Of a stretch of 64,000 bases of DNA, positions 1 to 6,285 are shown one piece after another. Position 1 is the first letter of the stretch; the number at the start of each line of letters is the position of its first letter. The stretch comes from an uncultured Flavobacteriaceae bacterium. Lineage in GTDB: Bacteria > Bacteroidota > Bacteroidia > Flavobacteriales > Flavobacteriaceae. Where the stretch lies: assembly GCA_947502495.1 (NCBI GenBank), contig CANNAC010000002.1, positions 248,001 through 312,000 on the forward strand, written 5' to 3'. The notes below the pieces were generated by a model that searched no databases, was not told the DNA's origin, and saw only the letters and a list, made by a program, of their open reading frames with translations. The position numbers and the translations under genes are program-made.

Positions 1-220
1 TCATGCTTTTAGAAACTTTCAATTTTTCTGGAAACAAAACAAATCTAGGATCTGGAGACCACCATAAAACAGGATCACCGCTATTAAACCAAGGAAAAAT
101 GCCACTTTGATATGCTAGCAAAAGTCGTGCTACACTTAAATCGCCACCAATGGCAAGCAAGCCTTCTTCGTCTGCTTCCTCAACCTTTGGAAATTCTATT
201 TTACTCGTTAAATATTGCAT
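1..220 (-). CDS. aat: Leucyl/phenylalanyl-tRNA--protein transferase, N-terminal part (runs off the window)
   Basis: This is the N-terminal 73 residues of Aat, which transfers Leu or Phe from an aminoacyl-tRNA to the N-terminus of proteins carrying a basic N-terminal residue, marking them for the N-end-rule protease pathway in the cytoplasm. Reading the minus strand from the ATG at 218-220 gives a short leader, then [18 protein letters not shown] and WWSPDPR, which are the family's signature blocks in the expected order and spacing near the N-terminus. The gene continues beyond base 1. The call rests on these motifs and is firm although only about a third of the protein is present. Confidence 0.88.
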   Translation of the reverse strand, partial: MQYLTSKIEFPKVEEADEEGLLAIGGDLSVARLLLAYQSGIFPWFNSGDPVLWWSPDPRFVLFPEKLKVSKSM

Positions 221-369
221 ATAGACTATACTTCTTTTTCATTGAAAAAATAGCAAATACTATACAGAACAAAAACTATTAGACTATTTAATATTGATTT
301 TCGTAAGTAAAAGTAAATGACTTTTATAAATTTTGTTATAAATCAGTTAAATATTTTGTAGATTTGTTT

Positions 370-409
370 AATGAAAAAACGCCAATGCTACGAACATTGA
401 CGTTTTCCG
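370..409 (-). terminator. Intrinsic terminator-like hairpin
   Basis: On the minus strand an imperfect stem (AACGtCAATG paired with CATTGgCGTT, one mismatch) around a 7-base loop is followed by a run of six T. It would stop minus-strand transcripts coming from the DUF3127 gene or from the intervening 160 bases. Confidence 0.5.
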
Positions 410-521
410 ACAGTAATACTTATATCGGCATCCTAATGAAAGATCGCACAATATATGTATGTATATTAATTTGTACGTTTCCTGTCTATTTACTTCTAAA
501 TGAAGAAGCTACTTATATATT

Positions 522-551
522 AAGCACTCAATTATATTGAGTGCTTTTTAT
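522..551 (+). terminator. Intrinsic terminator-like hairpin, plus strand
   Basis: A perfect 11-bp stem (522-532 with 536-546) around a 3-base loop is followed by TTTTATTT on the plus strand only. No plus-strand gene lies upstream, so it may end an unannotated RNA. The 221-561 interval otherwise holds the minus-strand hairpin near 370-409 and a TAGATTTG promoter-like box at 359-366; no ORF is seen. Confidence 0.45.
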
Positions 552-561
552 TTACTAATGC

Positions 562-939
562 TTAAAATGGAAGATCATCGTGATCTTCTTCATTTACATT
601 TGCTGCAGGCTCAAAAGCATCTGCTGGTGGTACTGGAGGCATTTCGCCAGAAGCACTTTCTCCTTGCGCAGCTTCAATTCTCCAACCTTGAATAGAGTTG
701 AAATATTTAGTTTCTCCTTGTGGATTAACCCATTCTCTTCCTCTTAAATTGATGTTTACTTTTACAGCTTGTCCTGCTTGGTAGTTGTTTAAAAGATCTG
801 TTTTATCTTGCACAAACTCTACTAGTATATGTTGTGGATATTGCTCGTCTGTTGTTACTACTAATTCTCTCTTTCTAAACCCATTACTTCCAAAAGTTTG
901 AGTTTCTCCAATCATTTTTACTTTTCCTTGTACTTCCAT
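562..939 (-). CDS. DUF3127 OB-fold protein with SSB-like acidic C-terminus
   Basis: A 125-residue protein of the DUF3127 family, which is common in Bacteroidota and has an OB-fold-like domain; its function is not established. Residues 1-90 form the conserved domain (start MEVQGKVKMIGE, a GREW block near residue 67). A low-complexity Pro/Ala/Glu linker follows. The last residues, EEDHDDLPF, match the acidic-hydrophobic tip by which bacterial single-stranded DNA-binding proteins recruit partners; the genuine SSB at 34977-35438 ends in the same DDLPF. A role in DNA metabolism as an SSB-like protein is therefore inferred, not shown. It appears monocistronic, with the ATG at 937-939. Confidence 0.85.
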   Translation of the reverse strand: MEVQGKVKMIGETQTFGSNGFRKRELVVTTDEQYPQHILVEFVQDKTDLLNNYQAGQAVKVNINLRGREWVNPQGETKYFNSIQGWRIEAAQGESASGEMPPVPPADAFEPAANVNEEDHDDLPF

Positions 940-984
940 CTTCTATATAATTTTTAAATATTCGTCTAATTTGATATCGCAAAG

Positions 985-1839
985 TTACGATAATAACATT
1001 TTCCAAGCACTCTCTACATCATTAAAACTTAAAAAATCTTTTGCTTTTTTATGTTTTATTTCCGTGGATAAAGAACTTAAATTATGTTCGTTTTTAAAAG
1101 CCTGAATGCTTTTTTCTTCCGGTAAGTTTTCAACATTCCCCAACATACCTAAATCATTTCCTGTTAAAATAGTACTATTTCTAATTTCTTCTGGTACATT
1201 ATCTACACCAATTCCTAAGGTGGAAAGTGGTTTCGGTATTTCAAAAAAACCAGTTTTTGCACGACTATAATAACTTCCTCCTGCTCTTGCTACTAAATCT
1301 AATAATTCTTGATTAATAGATTGGTCTTCGTTTAAAACACCTTCAGAGATATGAAGTTTTACCACTTCACAAATTACTAAATTTCCAGCGCCTCCTTCGG
1401 TTCCTAATTTTACAATTTCGTTTACTTTACATTCCAATTGTATTGGAGATTCTGCAACACGAAAAGGTTTTACTATGTCGGATTTCAACATGGTTAATCC
1501 CGCTTTTTCAAACTCATTTACACCTTCCGGGTATTCGGTACTACTCAAAGACATTTGATGCACCAAATCGTAATTCACCACATTAATGACTACTTCTTTT
1601 GTAGTTTCTACATTTTCAAGTGTATGCTTTGTGGTATTATCTCGTACTCTTCGAGCGGGCGAAAATATTAATATTGGCGGGTTTGCACTAAACACATTAA
1701 AAAAACTAAAAGGCGACAAATTAGGATTGCCATCAACATCTATAGTACTTGCGAAAGCAATAGGTCTTGGCGCAACGGCACTTAATAAGTACCCATGCAA
1801 TTTTCCTGTAGTAAGTTCTTTTGGTTCGAATGATAACAT
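985..1839 (-). CDS. Flavin reductase-like, FMN-binding split-barrel family protein
   Basis: A 284-residue cytoplasmic protein of the flavin reductase domain (FMN-binding split barrel) family. Recognisable blocks near the N-terminus are the SAVAPRPIAFAST and NLSPFSFFNVFSANPP segments, which form the flavin-binding part in this family. Members reduce FMN/FAD or act as flavoenzymes; the substrate cannot be told here. The start is set at the ATG at 1837-1839 because residues from there match the family N-terminus; the reading frame stays open 45 bases further up but only to a TTG. The C-terminal 100 residues are less conserved. Confidence 0.82.
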   Translation of the reverse strand: MLSFEPKELTTGKLHGYLLSAVAPRPIAFASTIDVDGNPNLSPFSFFNVFSANPPILIFSPARRVRDNTTKHTLENVETTKEVVINVVNYDLVHQMSLSSTEYPEGVNEFEKAGLTMLKSDIVKPFRVAESPIQLECKVNEIVKLGTEGGAGNLVICEVVKLHISEGVLNEDQSINQELLDLVARAGGSYYSRAKTGFFEIPKPLSTLGIGVDNVPEEIRNSTILTGNDLGMLGNVENLPEEKSIQAFKNEHNLSSLSTEIKHKKAKDFLSFNDVESAWKMLLS

Positions 1840-1997
1840 GTTCACAATAATTTCTACAAAACTAAGGCTTTTGATGCGCAACAAAAAACCTATTTACTAA
1901 CAACTACACAATAATATTAACAGAATAGCATTATATTTAAAATTTAAATCCGGAAACAAGTTCTGGATGCCGCTAAAAATATTTTTCAAACTAAATT

Positions 1998-3173
1998 ATG
2001 GGTTTTTCAAAAAATAGAAATCTTATTCGATGGGTTATTATAATTGCTTCCTTTGCTATTATTTCTCTTATTTTATGGAATACGTATGTTTTCTTTCAGA
2101 AATTTAAAGCAGAAGAACGCGTTAAAATGGAAAACTGGTCTTTTGCACAAAATGAATTTTTAAAAGTTGTAAGCGAGCTTTCTACAGATGAAAATGCTTC
2201 TTCCAATTTAGATTTAACATTAAAAATATTGAGTAGCAATAACACCACACCAATGATTGTTGTGGATAAAGATTCTGCGATAGTTACTTTTAATAATATT
2301 GGTAGTGGAAAAAAGACGGACTCTTTATTTGTTATTAAAAACGTTAAAAACTTAATCACCCAATTTAGTAGTGAAAATGTTCCTGTAGATGTAAATTACG
2401 AAGGACAAGTACTTTATTACGGGAACTCGCCTTTATTAAACAAACTAAAATATTACCCTTTAGCTTTATTGTTAATCATTATTTTATTTGGTGCTGTAGT
2501 TTACTTCTTTTACCGAAGTAATAAAACAGCAATCGAAAATAAATTATGGTCTGGAATGGCAAAAGAAACAGCCCATCAAATTGGGACACCTTTGTCTTCG
2601 CTAATTGGTTGGGCGGAAATTTTAAAAATAGAAAACGTTAATCCGGAATATATTAAAGAAATAGAAAAAGACATTACAAGATTACAAACCATTACCGAAC
2701 GTTTTAGCAAAATAGGCTCTTTACCAAAATTAGAGAAAACAGATATTGTAGCAGAAACGCTTACGACAACAGATTATCTAAAAACTAGACTATCCAAACT
2801 AATTGATTTCGAGATAATTGTGCCAGAAAATAAAATTTTCGTAAATTTAAACAAACAGTTATATAGTTGGACAATTGAAAACCTTGTAAAAAATGGTATT
2901 GATGCCATGAAAGGAAAAGGGAAGCTTAAAATTGAGATCTTACAATTAGAAAATAATATAAGTATTCGGATTACAGACTCGGGAAAAGGTTTAGCTAAAA
3001 ACCAATTCAAAGCTGTTTTCGAACCTGGTTATACTACAAAAAAAAGAGGCTGGGGTTTAGGACTCTCTTTAGCAAAGCGTATTATTGAAGAATTTCATGA
3101 CGGTAAAATCAAAGTTTTACGTTCGGAAATTGGTAAAGGTACTACCATGCAAATTGCATTAAAAAGCATTTAA
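1998..3173 (+). CDS. Membrane-bound sensor histidine kinase (orphan)
   Basis: A 391-residue two-component sensor kinase. Transmembrane segments at about residues 9-33 and 152-173 flank a periplasmic sensor domain of about 120 residues with no recognised fold. The dimerisation/phosphoacceptor region has the H-box AHQIGTPLSS with His193, followed by an ATPase domain with N-box (NLVKNGIDAM), G1 (DSGKG) and G2 (GWGLGLSL) motifs. The Gln after the phosphoacceptor His differs from the usual HE and is seen in a Bacteroidota subgroup. No response regulator gene lies nearby, so its partner and signal are unknown. The following small gene starts 2 bases after the stop and is probably co-transcribed. 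Confidence 0.88.
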   Translation: MGFSKNRNLIRWVIIIASFAIISLILWNTYVFFQKFKAEERVKMENWSFAQNEFLKVVSELSTDENASSNLDLTLKILSSNNTTPMIVVDKDSAIVTFNNIGSGKKTDSLFVIKNVKNLITQFSSENVPVDVNYEGQVLYYGNSPLLNKLKYYPLALLLIIILFGAVVYFFYRSNKTAIENKLWSGMAKETAHQIGTPLSSLIGWAEILKIENVNPEYIKEIEKDITRLQTITERFSKIGSLPKLEKTDIVAETLTTTDYLKTRLSKLIDFEIIVPENKIFVNLNKQLYSWTIENLVKNGIDAMKGKGKLKIEILQLENNISIRITDSGKGLAKNQFKAVFEPGYTTKKRGWGLGLSLAKRIIEEFHDGKIKVLRSEIGKGTTMQIALKSI

Positions 3174-3175
3174 AT

Positions 3176-3520
3176 ATGGACGAAAAATTAATTACAATAA
3201 AGGAAGTAGCCTTAAACAATAATTGTCCGGAATGCTATAACACCAATGGCTTACAATTAACTTTTAAGCAAAAATTTATAGAAACGTCGCTTTACAAATC
3301 TATCACCAACGAAACGACACAAGCAATACATTGTAAAACTTGCAGTACAGATATTTTTCCTGTGATGTGGACCGAAGATATAGAGCGCGTTTTTGCTTAC
3401 CAACAAAAGGCATTTACACCTAAAATAGCATCTACTAAACTAAAAAAGAAAGCGTGGTTACTAATTTCGCTAATTAGCGTATTGGTTCTTTCTGTAATTT
3501 TATTGGCAGCCTTTTTATAG
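3176..3520 (+). CDS. Small membrane protein with zinc-ribbon-like cysteines
   Basis: A 114-residue protein of unknown function. Cysteine pairs CPEC (near residue 18) and CKTC (near residue 58) could bind one zinc ion. The C-terminal 22 residues form one hydrophobic membrane anchor with almost nothing after it, so the bulk of the protein should face the cytoplasm. It is placed 2 bases behind the histidine kinase and may be its accessory factor; this is inferred from position only. Its stop codon overlaps the convergent HIT gene by 6 bases. Confidence 0.7.
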   Translation: MDEKLITIKEVALNNNCPECYNTNGLQLTFKQKFIETSLYKSITNETTQAIHCKTCSTDIFPVMWTEDIERVFAYQQKAFTPKIASTKLKKKAWLLISLISVLVLSVILLAAFL

Positions 3521-3904
3521 ATAAGACTGAATAGCCTTTGCTACATCTTGAAACTCTTGGGTAGTCAGTTTTGTTTTTTGTAAGAATCGTGCATCTTCCA
3601 TCTCATTTAGCGGAATTAAATGCACATGTACATGCGGTACTTCTAAACCAATTACCGAAACACCAACACGTTTGCAGTCTACAGCTTTTTCTAATGCAAT
3701 AGCTACTTTACGCGAAAACTGCATTAAAGCCGTATATGTTGCTTCATCCAGATCAAAGATTTTATCGACTTCCTTTTTAGGAATACAAAGCGTATGCCCT
3801 TTGGCATTCGGGTTTACATCTAAAAACGCCAAGAAATCGTCTGTTTCTGCAACTTTATAACAAGGTATTTCACCTTGAACAATTTTAGTAAATATAGAAG
3901 CCAT
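3515..3904 (-). CDS. HIT family protein (histidine triad nucleotide hydrolase)
   Basis: A 129-residue histidine-triad protein. The active-site motif HVHVHLIPL is at residues 91-99, giving the HxHxH triad, and the FLDVNPNAKGHTLCIPKK block at residues 27-44 is typical of the HINT/Hit branch. These enzymes hydrolyse nucleoside phosphoramidates or similar nucleotide conjugates in the cytoplasm; the physiological substrate is unknown. Full length for the family. It converges on and overlaps the preceding small membrane protein gene by 6 bases, and lies upstream of nothing else on its strand. Confidence 0.92.
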   Translation of the reverse strand: MASIFTKIVQGEIPCYKVAETDDFLAFLDVNPNAKGHTLCIPKKEVDKIFDLDEATYTALMQFSRKVAIALEKAVDCKRVGVSVIGLEVPHVHVHLIPLNEMEDARFLQKTKLTTQEFQDVAKAIQSYL

Positions 3905-3930
3905 AAAAAAAGGGATTATATGTAAATATA

Positions 3931-4016
3931 AAAATTCCTATTTAAAACCGAATTGTTTTCAGTTAAAAATAGGAATCTTATTGTTTTACTTGAAAGATTT
4001 CCACCTTAGTGGAAAT
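3931..4016. terminator. Two inverted repeats between greA and the HIT gene
   Basis: A 10-bp stem (3934-3943 with 3967-3976, long AT-rich loop) and an 8-bp stem (ATTTCCAC / GTGGAAAT, 3998-4017, loop CTTA) lie just downstream of greA. Neither has a strong T-tract on the minus strand, so termination of greA here is only likely. Confidence 0.35.
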
Positions 4017-4027
4017 AAAAAAAATAT

Positions 4028-4501
4028 TTATCTAGAAATTTCTACAATATCAAACTTCATGATACCACTAGGCACTTGTATTTCGGCAACATCACCAACC
4101 GTTTTACCCAATAAACCCTTACCAATAGGTGAGTTAACAGATATTTTACCGGCAGCTAAATCTGCTTCACCATCTGCAACCAAAGTATATAACATTTCCA
4201 TACCATTGGTTTGGTTTTTTATTTTCACTTTAGAAAGTACCAAAATTTTAGAGTTATCCATTTGCGACTCATCAATAACACGTGCTCCGGCAAGTTGATC
4301 TTCTAATTTAGAAATACGCATTTCCAGCATACCTTGTGCTTCTTTTGCTGCGTCATATTCTGCATTTTCACTTAAATCTCCTTTATCTCTTGCTTCTGCA
4401 ATTGCTCTAGATGCCTTAATTCGTTCCACATCCTTAAGCTGCTTAAGCTCTTCTCTTAATCTTTTTAATCCTTCTGCTGTATAATAAGATACTTTACTCA
4501 T
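4028..4501 (-). CDS. greA: Transcription elongation factor GreA
   Basis: A 157-residue GreA, which enters the secondary channel of RNA polymerase and stimulates cleavage of backtracked transcripts. The N-terminal coiled coil carries the conserved block EARDKGDLSENAEYDAAKEA around residues 45-64, containing the two acidic tip residues (in DLSENAEY) that coordinate the catalytic magnesium. The C-terminal FKBP-like domain ends in GIMKFDIVEI. The ATG at 4499-4501 gives the family-standard start MSKVSYYTAEGLKRL and length; the open frame upstream of it is leader sequence. A promoter-like box and a 5' hairpin lie about 75-110 bases upstream. Confidence 0.96.
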   Translation of the reverse strand: MSKVSYYTAEGLKRLREELKQLKDVERIKASRAIAEARDKGDLSENAEYDAAKEAQGMLEMRISKLEDQLAGARVIDESQMDNSKILVLSKVKIKNQTNGMEMLYTLVADGEADLAAGKISVNSPIGKGLLGKTVGDVAEIQVPSGIMKFDIVEISR

Positions 4502-4569
4502 AACTTCGTCGTTTAATATAAAAAATGCTGAAATCTTCTTAGGCAATTCGCTGCTTAAGTGTTCCGCAT

Positions 4570-4608
4570 AAAAAAATCTCGCATACACGAGATTGTATAA
4601 CAAAAGTA
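4570..4608 (-). promoter_or_regulatory. greA promoter-like box and leader hairpin
   Basis: On the minus strand TACTTTTG (4608 to 4601) matches the Bacteroidota TAnnTTTG box. A few bases downstream a perfect 7-bp hairpin (4588-4594 with 4575-4581, 6-base loop) is followed by five more T, giving a terminator-like element at the very 5' end of the greA leader. It could be an attenuator or a 5' stabilising hairpin. Confidence 0.4.
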
Positions 4609-4752
4609 CGAAATTTTTATATACATAATGAAAAATGCATATAAAAGTACTTTAGGTAATACACATATTTTTTTATAAAAAGGCCTTTTCAAAGGAGACA
4701 AAACAATTAATTCAAAGTACATTTTTTGTACCTTGCTAAACAAAAAAAAGGA

Positions 4753-5190
4753 ATGAAAAACTTGGTATTAATAGTACTAGCAAGCTTTTTACTAAACGCT
4801 TGTAGTAAAAATGATGACAATAACGATAACGAATATTTAACGGATATAAATTTTGATACTGGAACTGCAATAAACACTAATTTCCCGCAGTATAACAGCT
4901 TACAATTCCCTGGAAATCATGCGGTAATCAATGGTTTCGGATTAAGCGGTATTGTCGTTTACTATTCCGGAAGCTCTTATAGTGCTTTTGAATTAAGTGA
5001 TCCAAACCATATTTATCAGTCATGTTCTGCTTTAACGGTATCGGGAGTTTTAGCAACTTGTAGTTGTGATGACGAAAATGTGTATGATATTTTAACCGGA
5101 CAACCAAATGGAAGCACGACAGGACAATACGGACTAAAACCATATTTTGTAGAAGTAACTGGTAACATTATTAGGGTATATAATAATTAA
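4753..5190 (+). CDS. Small lipoprotein of unknown function
   Basis: A 145-residue secreted protein. The ATG at 4753 gives a clean lipoprotein signal (MKNLVLIVLASFLLNAC, lipid-attached Cys17) followed by an Asn/Asp-rich stretch SKNDDNNDNE, which could act as a surface-export signal of the kind described for Bacteroidota lipoproteins. The mature part is rich in Ser, Tyr and Gly and includes a close cysteine pair (TCSCDD near residue 115), with no family I recognise. Similar short lipoproteins are frequent in flavobacterial genomes. It stands alone, followed by a terminator at 5304-5334. Confidence 0.75.
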   Translation: MKNLVLIVLASFLLNACSKNDDNNDNEYLTDINFDTGTAINTNFPQYNSLQFPGNHAVINGFGLSGIVVYYSGSSYSAFELSDPNHIYQSCSALTVSGVLATCSCDDENVYDILTGQPNGSTTGQYGLKPYFVEVTGNIIRVYNN

Positions 5191-5303
5191 ACCCATTTTT
5201 TAAAGCTTGAAAAAAAGCTTCTTTTATAAAAATTAGTCCATTCATTTATTCCAACCAACAAATTATAAAGAACTTCAACAATTGCATAATCCTTTTTAAA
5301 GCA

Positions 5304-5337
5304 AAAAGTACTAAATTATTCATTTAGTACTTTTCTA
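5304..5337. terminator. Bidirectional intrinsic terminator
   Basis: A perfect 13-bp stem (5304-5316 with 5322-5334) and 5-base loop sit between the convergent lipoprotein and RDD genes, with T/A tracts on both sides. Confidence 0.7.
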
Positions 5338-5373
5338 TTTAACAAGATTTATCTTGCATTATTTCTTATCCAT

Positions 5374-5778
5374 TTAAACAACCTTTAAAGGAGAGTATTT
5401 ATCTTGTAAGAGATACTTATTTTTAAATAGATACAAAAGAATAGATATTGGTAAAATAATTATGGTGATTATTTTTAGCAATGATCTTTTTAATAAATCT
5501 ACTACTTGAAGATTATTATCAGCAGTATTATCTATAGATAAATTAAAAATCATTTTCCCAAACGTTATCCCTTTATTAAAAAGATCAAACAATATTATAT
5601 AAATATAAAACGATAAAATCATAAAACTAAAACTCAGCTTTATTTTGGTTTCAAATAACGTTAATTCCGTTATTTGAAATGATAGCGAAAGCATATCATC
5701 AAGTATTTTATAAATAAAACTGACAATAACAAAATCAATTAAAAATGCCAAAAATCTCTTTAAATAAATATCCTTCAT
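5374..5778 (-). CDS. RDD family membrane protein
   Basis: A 134-residue integral membrane protein of the RDD family. Residues 8-20 carry the KRFLAFLIDFVIV start typical of the domain, residues 68-82 the GITFGKMIFNLSI block, and LLKRSLLKI near residue 100 the third conserved segment. Three hydrophobic segments are visible. RDD proteins are of mostly unknown function, some being linked to ion or small-molecule transport. The region is very AT-rich, and a decayed membrane-protein ORF lies immediately upstream on the same strand. Confidence 0.8.
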   Translation of the reverse strand: MKDIYLKRFLAFLIDFVIVSFIYKILDDMLSLSFQITELTLFETKIKLSFSFMILSFYIYIILFDLFNKGITFGKMIFNLSIDNTADNNLQVVDLLKRSLLKIITIIILPISILLYLFKNKYLLQDKYSPLKVV

Positions 5779-5793
5779 AGTAAGTTATGATTA

Positions 5794-6006
5794 TTATTTA
5801 GGTAAAACAATATACTCTAAATCTAGAATTTCTCCAGTTTTCATATCTATATTATACTTGTGCAAGTCATTATTGTTCGAGCTTAGGTCAATATTTTTCA
5901 AGAGTGACTTCTAAACAACTCTTTTATACCATTGACTTATCAAAGCTAAAAATAAAAAAATAAAAAAACTAATTTTATATAGAATATTTTCTATATAATT
6001 TGTATC
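5794..6006 (-). pseudogene. Possible remnant of a small membrane protein with an in-frame stop
   Basis: Reading the minus strand from 6006, an open frame without an ATG encodes a hydrophobic segment (ILYKISFFIFLFLALIS) and ends at TAG (5911-5913). The same frame then continues for 38 codons (KSLLKNIDLSSNNNDLHKY, ending EYIVLPK) to a TAA at 5794. A single amber codon thus separates a membrane anchor from a soluble tail, which looks like a broken gene. It has no recognised family. A chance ORF in AT-rich DNA is the alternative. Confidence 0.3.
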
Positions 6007-6051
6007 TTAGACTTGGGAATTTTTAAATTAATTAAAGTGTTAATTAATTGG

Positions 6052-6083
6052 AAAGCCATTCTTTCATTAGAATGGCTTTTTTT
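6052..6083 (+). terminator. Intrinsic terminator without an upstream gene
   Basis: A perfect 11-bp stem (6052-6062 with 6069-6079), 6-base loop, then a T-tract on the plus strand. No plus-strand ORF precedes it, so it may end a short non-coding RNA or be left from a lost gene. Apart from this and the next hairpin, 6010-6285 holds nothing recognisable. Confidence 0.5.
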
Positions 6084-6204
6084 TGTCTAAGATAAACCCT
6101 TCCGGTTTTTCATTATTAGAAATGGACATATACCTTCAAAAAGGGAAAGCGTTTGTCTTGTTCAAAATCACTTCAGAACAATATAAATGAACAGGTTCAA
6201 CTAA

Positions 6205-6240
6205 AAAACTCTCCAGCATGAACACTGGAGAGTTTTATTT
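6205..6240. terminator. Terminator of the thiamine-type TonB receptor gene
   Basis: A perfect 12-bp stem (6205-6216 with 6225-6236) and 8-base loop lie 50 bases past the receptor stop codon, with a T-tract on both strands. Confidence 0.75.
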
Positions 6241-6285
6241 TAGATTCTGAAACAAGTTCCGAATAACAATTTATAATCTTGGGTT

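Noticed and set aside
1586-1900. 104-codon plus-strand ORF opposite the flavin reductase-like gene
   Set aside because: It lies antisense to conserved coding sequence and has no ribosome-binding context or recognisable product; an antisense shadow.
4555-4743. 62-codon minus-strand ORF upstream of greA
   Set aside because: It covers the greA promoter and leader and encodes a low-complexity peptide without family resemblance.
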